NCBI GenBank assembly: GCA_015487825.1
Contig: WFOZ01000125.1
Coordinates: 1-7,958, forward strand
Origin: Planctomycetaceae bacterium
GTDB taxonomy: Bacteria > Planctomycetota > Planctomycetia > Planctomycetales > Planctomycetaceae
DNA length: 7,958 nucleotides
Reading direction: 5' to 3'
How positions within the stretch are numbered: position 1 is the first letter of the stretch; each line of letters begins with the position of its first letter. Shown one piece after another: positions 1 to 4,753 of this stretch. The notes under the pieces are model-generated. The model was not told where the DNA came from. It did no database searches and saw nothing but the letters and a program-made list of their open reading frames with translations. A program made the position numbers and the translations under genes.

Positions 1-1004
1 TCTGAAACCAGGACTCTCATCTGTCTTTGTTCAGCCAGGTTCTTTCGCTGAATCTTTCCTCGAACGTAAATATCTCCATTCTTCAGCGAGATGACTTCTC
101 CCGGCAGGCCGACAATCCTTTTTGCATATGCCTGAGTCGGTCGATGTGGATTGCGAAACACTACTGAAGACCACCGCCTGGGAGCGTTCCATTCGAATGC
201 CAGCTTATCCACTAAAAGCTGGTCTCCTTCGTTGATCACCAGATCGCTGCTGCTGATATGTCGATAGTCGCAGTTCGGACAGATAATTTTCTGATTAGCT
301 GCTGCGTCTTCCTGCGTATTGTTAACATCGTTGCCGAGTGTGCGCAAGGGAAACCGAGGATTCTTTTCTGTCGCCGTCCATGCAAACTGAAACTGGCAGT
401 CCGGACAGACAATGCGATAGTGATACCCTCGCAAAGTAGGAGCCATCGAACCGGTAGAAATCATAAACCCTTCCAGTGCAAAGGTACGGAACAGAGTGAC
501 TGCCAGTGCTAAGAGTACCAGTGCTTCCAGCAGATGCCTGATCATTCCAACCGATTCTTTTAATTGAGCCGCCGAACGCCGGGTAGGTGTTTGAGCCGTC
601 GCTGGAATTTGAGAATTGCGATTGCTGGAGTAGGAAGATGATTTTGAGAATCGTTTTCTTTCAGGTTGTTTTTTGGGCGATGGTTTCGGACTCGGTGATA
701 CGGGGGTAGATGTTGTCCGCTGTTCAATCTGCTTGCGATGTATCTTCCGAGCAGAAGCAGGAGGGACAACTGGGCTCTTACGAGGACGAGGTTGTTCAAA
801 TTTCAGACTTCCCTGTGGCGCTGCCTCAGTTTGTTTGGTGAGCTCATCAACTTGATCTGTTTTGACTGCTTTGACTACTTGTGGTGTTTCCTCTTTTGCT
901 TCTTCAGTCTCCTTTATCTCTTTGCGCATGCCTGCTCTTTTCACTGCATCTGCGAGTGATTCGTGCTGCTTTTCAAGGGAAGGAGAATTAGACGAGCGAT
1001 TCAT
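1..1004 (-). CDS. lepB: Type I signal peptidase (S26 family), 3' end outside window
   Basis: Membrane serine protease that removes Sec/Tat signal peptides on the outer face of the cytoplasmic membrane. The frame is open from ATG at 1004 to the left edge (334 codons), with an in-frame TAG about 30 nt upstream and no other ATG between, so 1004 is the longest ATG start. The Shine-Dalgarno is weak. Residues 1-153 form a charged, Pro/Ser/Lys/Arg-rich extension, probably cytoplasmic and disordered. A transmembrane helix lies at about 158-175. Box B STGSMAPTL carries the nucleophile Ser186, box C is GDQLLVDK (260-267), and box D AKRIVGLPGE carries the general-base Lys295. Box E (GDNR-type) would lie beyond the edge. 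Between boxes B and C is an insert with CPDC (200-203) and CPNC (242-245), which looks like a four-cysteine zinc ribbon absent from E. coli LepB or Bacillus SipS. A shorter start at Met154, just before the membrane helix, is possible but would leave a 153-codon open frame unexplained. Family assignment is firm; zinc binding is inferred. Confidence -1.
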   Translation of the reverse strand, partial: MNRSSNSPSLEKQHESLADAVKRAGMRKEIKETEEAKEETPQVVKAVKTDQVDELTKQTEAAPQGSLKFEQPRPRKSPVVPPASARKIHRKQIEQRTTSTPVSPSPKPSPKKQPERKRFSKSSSYSSNRNSQIPATAQTPTRRSAAQLKESVGMIRHLLEALVLLALAVTLFRTFALEGFMISTGSMAPTLRGYHYRIVCPDCQFQFAWTATEKNPRFPLRTLGNDVNNTQEDAAANQKIICPNCDYRHISSSDLVINEGDQLLVDKLAFEWNAPRRWSSVVFRNPHRPTQAYAKRIVGLPGEVISLKNGDIYVRGKIQRKNLAEQRQMRVLVS

Positions 1005-1058
1005 TACCGCAACGGTTTCCAGGTTCTCTGTTTTCTATAAGGTAAAACCAACTGCTGT

Positions 1059-1087
1059 ATTGTAAGCAGAATCTCGAAATGAGTGAA
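1059..1087 (-). promoter_or_regulatory. Candidate sigma70-type promoter of the signal peptidase gene
   Basis: On the minus strand TTCACT (1087-1082) and TACAAT (1064-1059) are separated by 17 nt, matching 9 of 12 consensus bases. Transcription would start near 1052, giving a leader of about 48 nt before ATG 1004. This is only a consensus match; planctomycete promoters are poorly characterised. Confidence -1.
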
Positions 1088-1114
1088 TACGAAAGCTTAT
1101 ATGATCAGAAATTG

Positions 1115-1203
1115 TTGATATGCCGGCCGAAATATCAATCAACAGACTTTCTCCGTTAGATGCCTGTGTTACTAACGGTAAAAGTTTGCGAACGGCTCGC
1201 AAA
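1115..1203. repeat. Cluster of three short perfect inverted repeats
   Basis: Three 7-bp perfect dyads lie in series upstream of the signal peptidase gene. TTGATAT/ATATCAA is at 1115-1121 and 1132-1138 with a 10-nt loop containing GCCGGC. CCGTTAG/CTAACGG is at 1153-1159 and 1172-1178 with a 12-nt loop. TTTGCGA/TCGCAAA is at 1185-1191 and 1197-1203 with a 5-nt loop. On the minus strand the third is followed by CTTTTAC, a poor terminator tail. Because the flanking genes diverge, terminators are not needed here. The dyads may be operator sites, decayed repeat debris next to the MITE, or chance. Confidence -1.
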
Positions 1204-1208
1204 TGATA

Positions 1209-1216
1209 GAAAAATA
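1209..1216. repeat. Left copy of 8-bp target-site duplication
   Basis: GAAAAATA directly abuts the left terminal inverted repeat of the 1217-1358 element and is identical to 1359-1366. A perfect 8-bp direct repeat exactly at both element ends is the expected footprint of transposase-mediated insertion. Confidence -1.
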
Positions 1217-1358
1217 GTAACTATTCAGCGTTGGCGTAGGGGCCGCCATTGCGGACCACGATGAAAGGTGGATCCTCCTGTTTTTGCGGTGGTCCGCAAT
1301 AGCGGCCCCTGCAAACAACCTTAATTTCAGCAATAAACAAACATTGCTGAACAGTTAC
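1217..1358. mobile_element. 142-bp MITE-like element, IS66-type ends
   Basis: A non-coding element bounded by 13-bp terminal inverted repeats: GTAACTATTCAGC (1217-1229), with its complement GCTGAACAGTTAC at 1346-1358 (12 of 13 match). The perfect 8-bp duplication GAAAAATA sits immediately outside both ends. IS66-family elements are known for termini beginning 5'-GTAA and for 8-bp target duplications, so a non-autonomous IS66 derivative is the best guess. Inside are a long palindrome (1238-1310) and a subterminal 9-bp hairpin with an 8-nt loop (1326-1334 with 1343-1351). There is no room for a transposase, so movement would depend on one encoded elsewhere. Terminal repeats and duplication are seen directly; the IS66 link is inference. 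The element lies in the divergent promoter gap between the signal peptidase gene and the tad-like genes, well upstream of both. Confidence -1.
1238..1310. repeat. Long internal palindrome of the MITE (22-bp arms)
   Basis: Arms 1238-1259 and 1289-1310 are complementary at 21 of 22 positions around a 29-nt loop (1260-1288). The only mismatch (C1247 against A1301) becomes a G-U wobble in a minus-strand transcript. The arms are G+C rich and begin AGGGGCCGC. The loop contains GGATCC within an imperfect smaller palindrome. The structure could form a very stable hairpin or cruciform, and may be the conserved core of a dispersed repeat family. Confidence -1.
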
Positions 1359-1366
1359 GAAAAATA
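1359..1366. repeat. Right copy of 8-bp target-site duplication
   Basis: GAAAAATA immediately follows the right terminal repeat and is identical to 1209-1216. Neither copy extends beyond 8 bp: the flanking bases are A1208 versus C1358, and G1217 versus T1367. Confidence -1.
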
Positions 1367-1639
1367 TCAGTTTGGTTACGGCTATCTGTAGTGGACCAGA
1401 CGTGCTGGGTGACAACGTGACCAGCTTTCTGCTCCTGATAATCGATAAATTCGTACTCACTGGATAGTTTTCTGAAAAAGCCGGTCTATTCAGAGCAAAA
1501 ATTCACTTCTTCTTGGTGTTTCTTTCTTTTTCCAAGCTAGGTTTCGATAGAGAAGGGTGTCTCCCCGGTCCAGGCTTTCTGCCGGATTGTGTGGTATTGA
1601 TGATGGAGCTCTCTAATATCTACTGTTGAGTTTCGAGCA
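1367..1639. other. Intergenic region upstream of the tad-like genes
   Basis: This 273-nt stretch should hold the promoter and leader of the tad-like genes. A possible -10 hexamer TAATAT lies at 1614-1619, 20 nt before the start codon, but I find no -35 hexamer at a convincing spacing. An imperfect GCTGG/CCAGC dyad (1404-1408, 1421-1425) is too weak to call. No RNA gene or convincing small ORF is visible. Confidence -1.
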
Positions 1640-2098
1640 ATGAGATCATCTAATCAACGACAACAATCCTCGTGTTTTGCCTGTTTGATACAGCCATGTA
1701 AGCGGAGAGGGAGTAAACGCTGTGGGACCGCAACAGTAGAACTGGCGGTCTGCTTGCCGGTGCTTGTCCTGTTAGTGTTCGGTGGCATTGAAGCTGCTCA
1801 CTTTATCCAGTTAAAACAGGATTTGACTATCTGCGCCTACGAGGCAGCCAAAAAATCGACCAGGGATAACTCATCGATGCAGGACGCGATTGATCGCTTC
1901 AATGAAATTGCAACTGCCAAGGGGATCACGGGGGCTTCTATCAGTTTCGAGCCGAATTTCAATTCGGCAACAGCTTCGGGAACAGAAATTACCGTTCAGG
2001 TGACTGCTCCTGCAGAATCAAATTATGAAATGCCTGTTAAGTTTTTTCAAAATCGAAATCTTAGCGCAGAAGTAACTATGGTTCGGCAACAGTATTAG
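1640..2098 (+). CDS. TadE-like pseudopilin
   Basis: A 152-residue protein with the TadE/TadG family architecture: a basic leader (residues 1-28, five Cys), a prepilin-like motif in which Gly29 is followed by TATVE with Glu34 at +5, one hydrophobic helix (about 33-52, LAVCLPVLVLLVFGGIEAA), and a soluble extracytoplasmic domain rich in Ser/Thr/Ala. In Tad systems TadE and TadF are minor pilins cut by the prepilin peptidase TadV after such a Gly. The ATG at 1640 is the first in frame, but its ribosome binding site is weak (GAG at 1628-1630). The gene leads a three-gene unit, with 21 nt to the next gene. No tadV, tadA or secretin gene is in the window, so the assembly apparatus must lie elsewhere or the protein works differently. 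Family confident, role inferred. Confidence -1.
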   Translation: MRSSNQRQQSSCFACLIQPCKRRGSKRCGTATVELAVCLPVLVLLVFGGIEAAHFIQLKQDLTICAYEAAKKSTRDNSSMQDAIDRFNEIATAKGITGASISFEPNFNSATASGTEITVQVTAPAESNYEMPVKFFQNRNLSAEVTMVRQQY

Positions 2099-2105
2099 AT
2101 TACAT

Positions 2106-2110
2106 AAGGG
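2106..2110 (+). promoter_or_regulatory. Ribosome binding site of the vWA TadG-like gene
   Basis: AAGGG, 9 nt upstream of ATG 2120, is one of the better Shine-Dalgarno matches in this window and supports that start. It lies in the 21-nt gap after the preceding stop codon. Confidence -1.
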
Positions 2111-2119
2111 TATTTCATC

Positions 2120-3322
2120 ATGAAATGTGCATCGAAGAATATACGATTTTGCCCGGATGTCATCTTGGGATTTCACAATAATCGCAGCGGGGCAATGCTG
2201 GTGCTCATCGCGATTATGATGTCGTTGTTTCTGGTTTCGCTGGTGTTTACCGTTGATGTTGCCTACATGCAACTCGTTCGCACAGAACTTCGCGTCAGTG
2301 CTGATGCCTCTGCAAAAGCGGGAATGGAAGCACTCACACGAACCGAAAGTACGAGTGCAGGAATAGCCGCCGCGAAAAATCTGGTGCAGTTAAATGAAGC
2401 GGCTGGTCAGCAAATTCAGATTACCAATAACGATATTCAGTTCGGGCGAACAGAAGTCAACAATGACGGTACTTGGACATTTCTTCCGAATGAGCAACCA
2501 TATTCTGCCATTCAGGTAACTGTCAGCATGACTGAAGATTCGCCAAATCCGACAGTTCCGCTGTTTTTCGGAAGGATACTGGGGCACTCGGATTTTACTC
2601 CCAAACAGACTGCAGTGGCTGCCAATCTTGTTCAGGAAATTATTCTCTGCCTGGATCGTTCCCATTCGATGTGCTTCGATGAATCTGGAGATAATTGGGC
2701 CTACCCTTCGGGGACTCCCGATTTCCCTACAGGTTACATTACGCCGCCTAATCCGGTTGGCAGCAGGTGGGCGGCTCTTGATGGAGCGATCCAAAGGTTT
2801 GTGGCTACAGTCGACTTGTTACAAATTCAGCCGGATGTAGGAGTTGTCACCTGGGGCTCAGATATCGTCCTGAGCTCTTACTGGTATCCGTACGCAGGGC
2901 ACTCTACCCCTGCAACAATTGTTGAAGTACCACTGGGGCAAAACCTGGGGAGTATCAACTCAGCTATCGCCAGCAAATATAATGACATCATGATGGGGGG
3001 AACGAACATGTCAGCAGGGATTGATCAATCTGTCACTTTGCTGACAGATTCTTCTACCAATGCGCTCGCCCAAAAGACAATCATTCTGATGTCAGATGGT
3101 CAATGGAATACCGGGCGAGATCCAATAGAAGCGGCTCAGGATGCAGCAGATGCAAACATCGTGATCCACACAATTTCGTTTCTTGCAGCTGCAGACCAGT
3201 ACACAATGCAGCAGGTGGCCTCCATTACCGGGGGACGCTCTTATGTTGCACCGGACGCCGAAACACTGGAAAATGTTTTTGAAGAACTGGCTAAAATGCT
3301 TCCTGTTGTTTTAATCGACTGA
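2120..3322 (+). CDS. TadG-like pilus-assembly protein with von Willebrand A domain
   Basis: A 400-residue protein. Residues about 21-65 form the TadE/G N-terminal module: NNRSGAMLVLIA, a membrane helix at about 24-46, then an amphipathic ELRVSADASAKAG stretch typical of TadG_N. Residues about 173-395 are a vWA domain with a complete metal-ion-dependent adhesion site: DRSHS (Asp179, Ser181, Ser183), Thr295 in GGTN, and Asp326 in LMSDG. Residues 184-216 form a Pro/Gly/aromatic loop between the first MIDAS strand and helix 1. With one N-terminal anchor, most of the protein should lie outside the cytoplasmic membrane. TadG proteins contribute to Flp/Tad pilus or surface-adhesin function, and a vWA domain suggests metal-dependent protein binding. 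It sits between two TadE-like genes, with 21 and 17 nt gaps, consistent with co-transcription and possibly one complex. Family and MIDAS are clear; the ligand is unknown. Confidence -1.
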   Translation: MKCASKNIRFCPDVILGFHNNRSGAMLVLIAIMMSLFLVSLVFTVDVAYMQLVRTELRVSADASAKAGMEALTRTESTSAGIAAAKNLVQLNEAAGQQIQITNNDIQFGRTEVNNDGTWTFLPNEQPYSAIQVTVSMTEDSPNPTVPLFFGRILGHSDFTPKQTAVAANLVQEIILCLDRSHSMCFDESGDNWAYPSGTPDFPTGYITPPNPVGSRWAALDGAIQRFVATVDLLQIQPDVGVVTWGSDIVLSSYWYPYAGHSTPATIVEVPLGQNLGSINSAIASKYNDIMMGGTNMSAGIDQSVTLLTDSSTNALAQKTIILMSDGQWNTGRDPIEAAQDAADANIVIHTISFLAAADQYTMQQVASITGGRSYVAPDAETLENVFEELAKMLPVVLID

Positions 3323-3339
3323 AATTGATCGTAAGTAAT

Positions 3340-3771
3340 ATGAAAAGATATTCAAACAGAGGATCGAATAGCCAGCAATCGGACTCCCGTCGTGGGGCGG
3401 CCCTTGTCGAGTTTGCGATTACGGTCCCAATTCTATTTTTATTATTTTCTGCTGCTTTCGATTTCTGCAGGCTCAGCATGATTACACACACCGCAGAGCA
3501 AGCCGCCTATGAAGGAGCAAGGCGAGGCACGATCCCCGGGGCAAACGCTGCAGTTGCCCAGCAATTTGCCGAAGCTGAACTTGATAGAATCGGCTTGCAA
3601 CAGGCAGTTGTAACAGTCATCCCCTCAGAAATCAGTTCTACAACCGAAGAAGTTACCGTTCAGGTACGCATTCCCATGAATGCAAACGGCTGGATCACTC
3701 CTTCGGTCCTTAAAGATGCCTACATCACACGCTCCTGCACTCTTTCCCGAGAATACATTTCTTCTTTTTGA
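3340..3771 (+). CDS. TadE-like pseudopilin (second copy)
   Basis: A 143-residue protein closing the tad-like unit. A short basic leader ends in RRG (Gly19), followed by AALVE with Glu24 at +5, the same Gly/Glu prepilin geometry as the first TadE-like gene. A hydrophobic helix (about 22-41, EFAITVPILFLLFSAAF) and the TadE-typical continuation HTAEQAAYEGARRGTIPG follow. The soluble tail has beta-strand character and includes SCTLSRE near the C-terminus. I chose ATG 3340; an in-frame TTG at 3325, 2 nt after the previous stop, would add five residues but has no better ribosome binding site. It probably acts as a minor pilin-like subunit with the 1640-2098 and 2120-3322 products. Sequence divergence between the two TadE-like proteins suggests distinct roles, not a recent duplication. 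Confidence -1.
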   Translation: MKRYSNRGSNSQQSDSRRGAALVEFAITVPILFLLFSAAFDFCRLSMITHTAEQAAYEGARRGTIPGANAAVAQQFAEAELDRIGLQQAVVTVIPSEISSTTEEVTVQVRIPMNANGWITPSVLKDAYITRSCTLSREYISSF

Positions 3772-3806
3772 GAGAATTTTCGGAAACTCACACGGACTCC
3801 TGGTAT

Positions 3807-3852
3807 TAACAACCGTGATGCCCGAATGCGTCAGGCATCTAATCGGTTGTTA
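3807..3852. terminator. Nested stem-loop between convergent genes, possible bidirectional terminator
   Basis: The outer stem TAACAACCG (3807-3815) pairs with CGGTTGTTA (3844-3852), 9 bp perfect. The inner stem GATGCC (3817-3822) pairs with GGCATC (3834-3839). Genes converge here, so a two-way terminator is plausible. Neither strand has a following T-run, so it is not a classical intrinsic terminator. The right half overlaps the last codons and stop of the minus-strand lipoprotein gene. Confidence -1.
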
Positions 3853-4273
3853 CAACAGTTGCACCGGCGAAGCCAACTTCTTCAAGAGCTTTAACTGCGG
3901 TATCCCAGTCGAAATCTTTACTGAAGCTGATTACGATTCGCGGATCGTCAATCTTGTCTTCCTTCTTCTGGGCAACAAGTTTCATTTCTTTGATGCCTCC
4001 CAGATCTGTCAATGTTTCCTCAACTTTGGGGTAACAGTAAAACGGGCAGTGCATTTCCGGGACATTAATTGTAACGGTATCGCCAGAATGATAAGAGATT
4101 CCAGTCAAAACCGCTTCGCCGGGAATCTCTGCTGAGACAGAGCCTGTCGTCGAACCGGATTCTGTTGCAGATCCCGATTCGCTGGTAAGATTTGAGCCGG
4201 CTCCACATCCAGTGATTAAAACGAAACAGAGCAGAACCATAGGACTTGAAAGTGACATAAAATTATTCCGCAT
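3839..4273 (-). CDS. Lipoprotein with HMA-like metal-binding domain
   Basis: A 144-residue product with a lipoprotein signal peptide: hydrophobic core MVLLCFVLI and lipobox LITGC, so Cys23 would be lipidated. A Ser/Gly/Thr linker follows (about 25-48). Residues about 65-142 show the beta-alpha-beta-beta-alpha-beta pattern of heavy-metal-associated domains: strand DTVTINVPEM, helix with CYPKVEETL, strand IKEMKLVAQ, strand PRIVISFS, helix DWDTAVKALEEVG, and a final strand. The usual GMxCxxC loop is replaced by EMHCPFYC, giving Cys76 and Cys80 in CxxxC spacing, with a His before the first Cys. It may bind Cu(I) or another soft metal at the membrane surface, or the altered spacing may signal a different ligand. 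ATG 4273 has a good AAGGA ribosome binding site 7 nt upstream. It is monocistronic in this window and convergent with the tad-like genes. Lipoprotein and fold confident; metal identity unknown. Confidence -1.
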   Translation of the reverse strand: MRNNFMSLSSPMVLLCFVLITGCGAGSNLTSESGSATESGSTTGSVSAEIPGEAVLTGISYHSGDTVTINVPEMHCPFYCYPKVEETLTDLGGIKEMKLVAQKKEDKIDDPRIVISFSKDFDWDTAVKALEEVGFAGATVVTTD

Positions 4274-4280
4274 TTGAATG

Positions 4281-4285
4281 TCCTT
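4281..4285 (-). promoter_or_regulatory. Ribosome binding site of the HMA lipoprotein gene
   Basis: AAGGA on the minus strand, 7 nt before ATG 4273. It favours this start over the internal Met6 codon. Confidence -1.
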
Positions 4286-4306
4286 GAAGATTAGTTGTAA
4301 CTGACC

Positions 4307-4323
4307 TACCTGAATTGCAGGTA
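4307..4323. promoter_or_regulatory. Perfect 6-5-6 dyad, candidate operator
   Basis: TACCTG (4307-4312), spacer AATTG, CAGGTA (4318-4323). The dyad lies 34 nt upstream of the HMA lipoprotein start and directly downstream of the proposed -10, near where transcription would begin. That is a usual repressor-operator position. The ACCT...AGGT ends recall MerR-type metalloregulator sites, but the spacing is shorter than theirs. No regulator gene is in the window. Confidence -1.
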
Positions 4324-4351
4324 ATTAATAGAACTCTCCCACTTTAATCAA
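4323..4351 (-). promoter_or_regulatory. Candidate promoter of the HMA lipoprotein gene
   Basis: On the minus strand TTGATT (4351-4346) and TTAATT (4328-4323) are 17 nt apart. The -10 is weak, and an alternative TATTAA (4330-4325) gives a 15-nt spacing. Support comes mainly from position relative to the dyad and the start codon. Confidence -1.
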
Positions 4352-4401
4352 TAAATACTCTTTTGAATGGAGAGCAGATACGCTCACCTGCCTTTATCAT
4401 A

Positions 4402-4452
4402 GCCTCTTCAGTTTATCCCTGAAGAGGCATAAAAACAAATCGAATCAGGGAT
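4402..4452. repeat. Two overlapping, mutually exclusive stem-loops
   Basis: Stem A: GCCTCTTCAG (4402-4411) pairs with CTGAAGAGGC (4419-4428), 10 bp perfect with a 7-nt loop. Stem B: ATCCCTGA (4415-4422) pairs with TCAGGGAT (4445-4452), 8 bp perfect. They share 4419-4422 and cannot both form. Neither is followed by a T-run on either strand. They lie in a divergent gap, about 130 nt before the lipoprotein start and 300 nt before the propeller gene start. Confidence -1.
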
Positions 4453-4753
4453 GAGCAAAGCTTTCCTTCTGAAAAACTCTTTCCTGTCTGTTTTGAACAA
4501 ACTTTCAAACCACAGCGTACCGACAAAACAACTCTGCTCATCGCGGTGCAAATGATTCCCGGGAACTTTGTAATTTCTTGAAGTTGGGACAAGAAAACGA
4601 TTGCTCCGATCACGAATTCTACCATACTTAGTTGGACAGCACCAAGTTGCCGGGGAGAGAGAAAGAAGCATCGACGCCGCGATCGCGTGTGAGAAAACCA
4701 GCAATGAACCTGATATGATGCTCTTGAAAACACTTGAATATGGAGATCACCAG
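4453..4753. other. Intergenic leader of the propeller gene
   Basis: No gene is supported here. A 7-bp dyad TTTCTTG/CAAGAAA with a 9-nt loop lies at 4574-4596. The downstream frame stays open back to about 4601 using a TTG codon, but this upstream part has no signal-peptide character. I find no promoter with acceptable hexamers at normal spacing. Confidence -1.
4742..4746 (+). promoter_or_regulatory. Ribosome binding site that sets the propeller gene start
   Basis: GGAGA, 7 nt before ATG 4754. Together with the signal peptide starting there, it selects 4754 over upstream in-frame starts (TTG 4601 or earlier ATG codons). Confidence -1.

Noticed and set aside
258..1065. Four plus-strand frames opposite the signal peptidase gene
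   Set aside because: Shadows of the minus-strand gene, which has conserved catalytic boxes in one continuous frame. The plus-strand translations show no family features.
1115..1350. CRISPR-like array of spaced repeats
   Set aside because: The dyads differ from each other in sequence and spacing. There is no repeated unit with unique spacers and no cas gene.
1221..1460. 79-codon minus-strand frame across the MITE
   Set aside because: Its stop lies in the left terminal repeat and its C-terminal third is simply the translated palindrome. There is no domain or ribosome binding site; it is best explained as a frame created by the repeat.
4601..4753. N-terminal extension of the propeller gene from TTG 4601
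   Set aside because: It would bury the signal peptide behind 51 residues. GGAGA plus ATG 4754 gives a proper export signal at the N-terminus.
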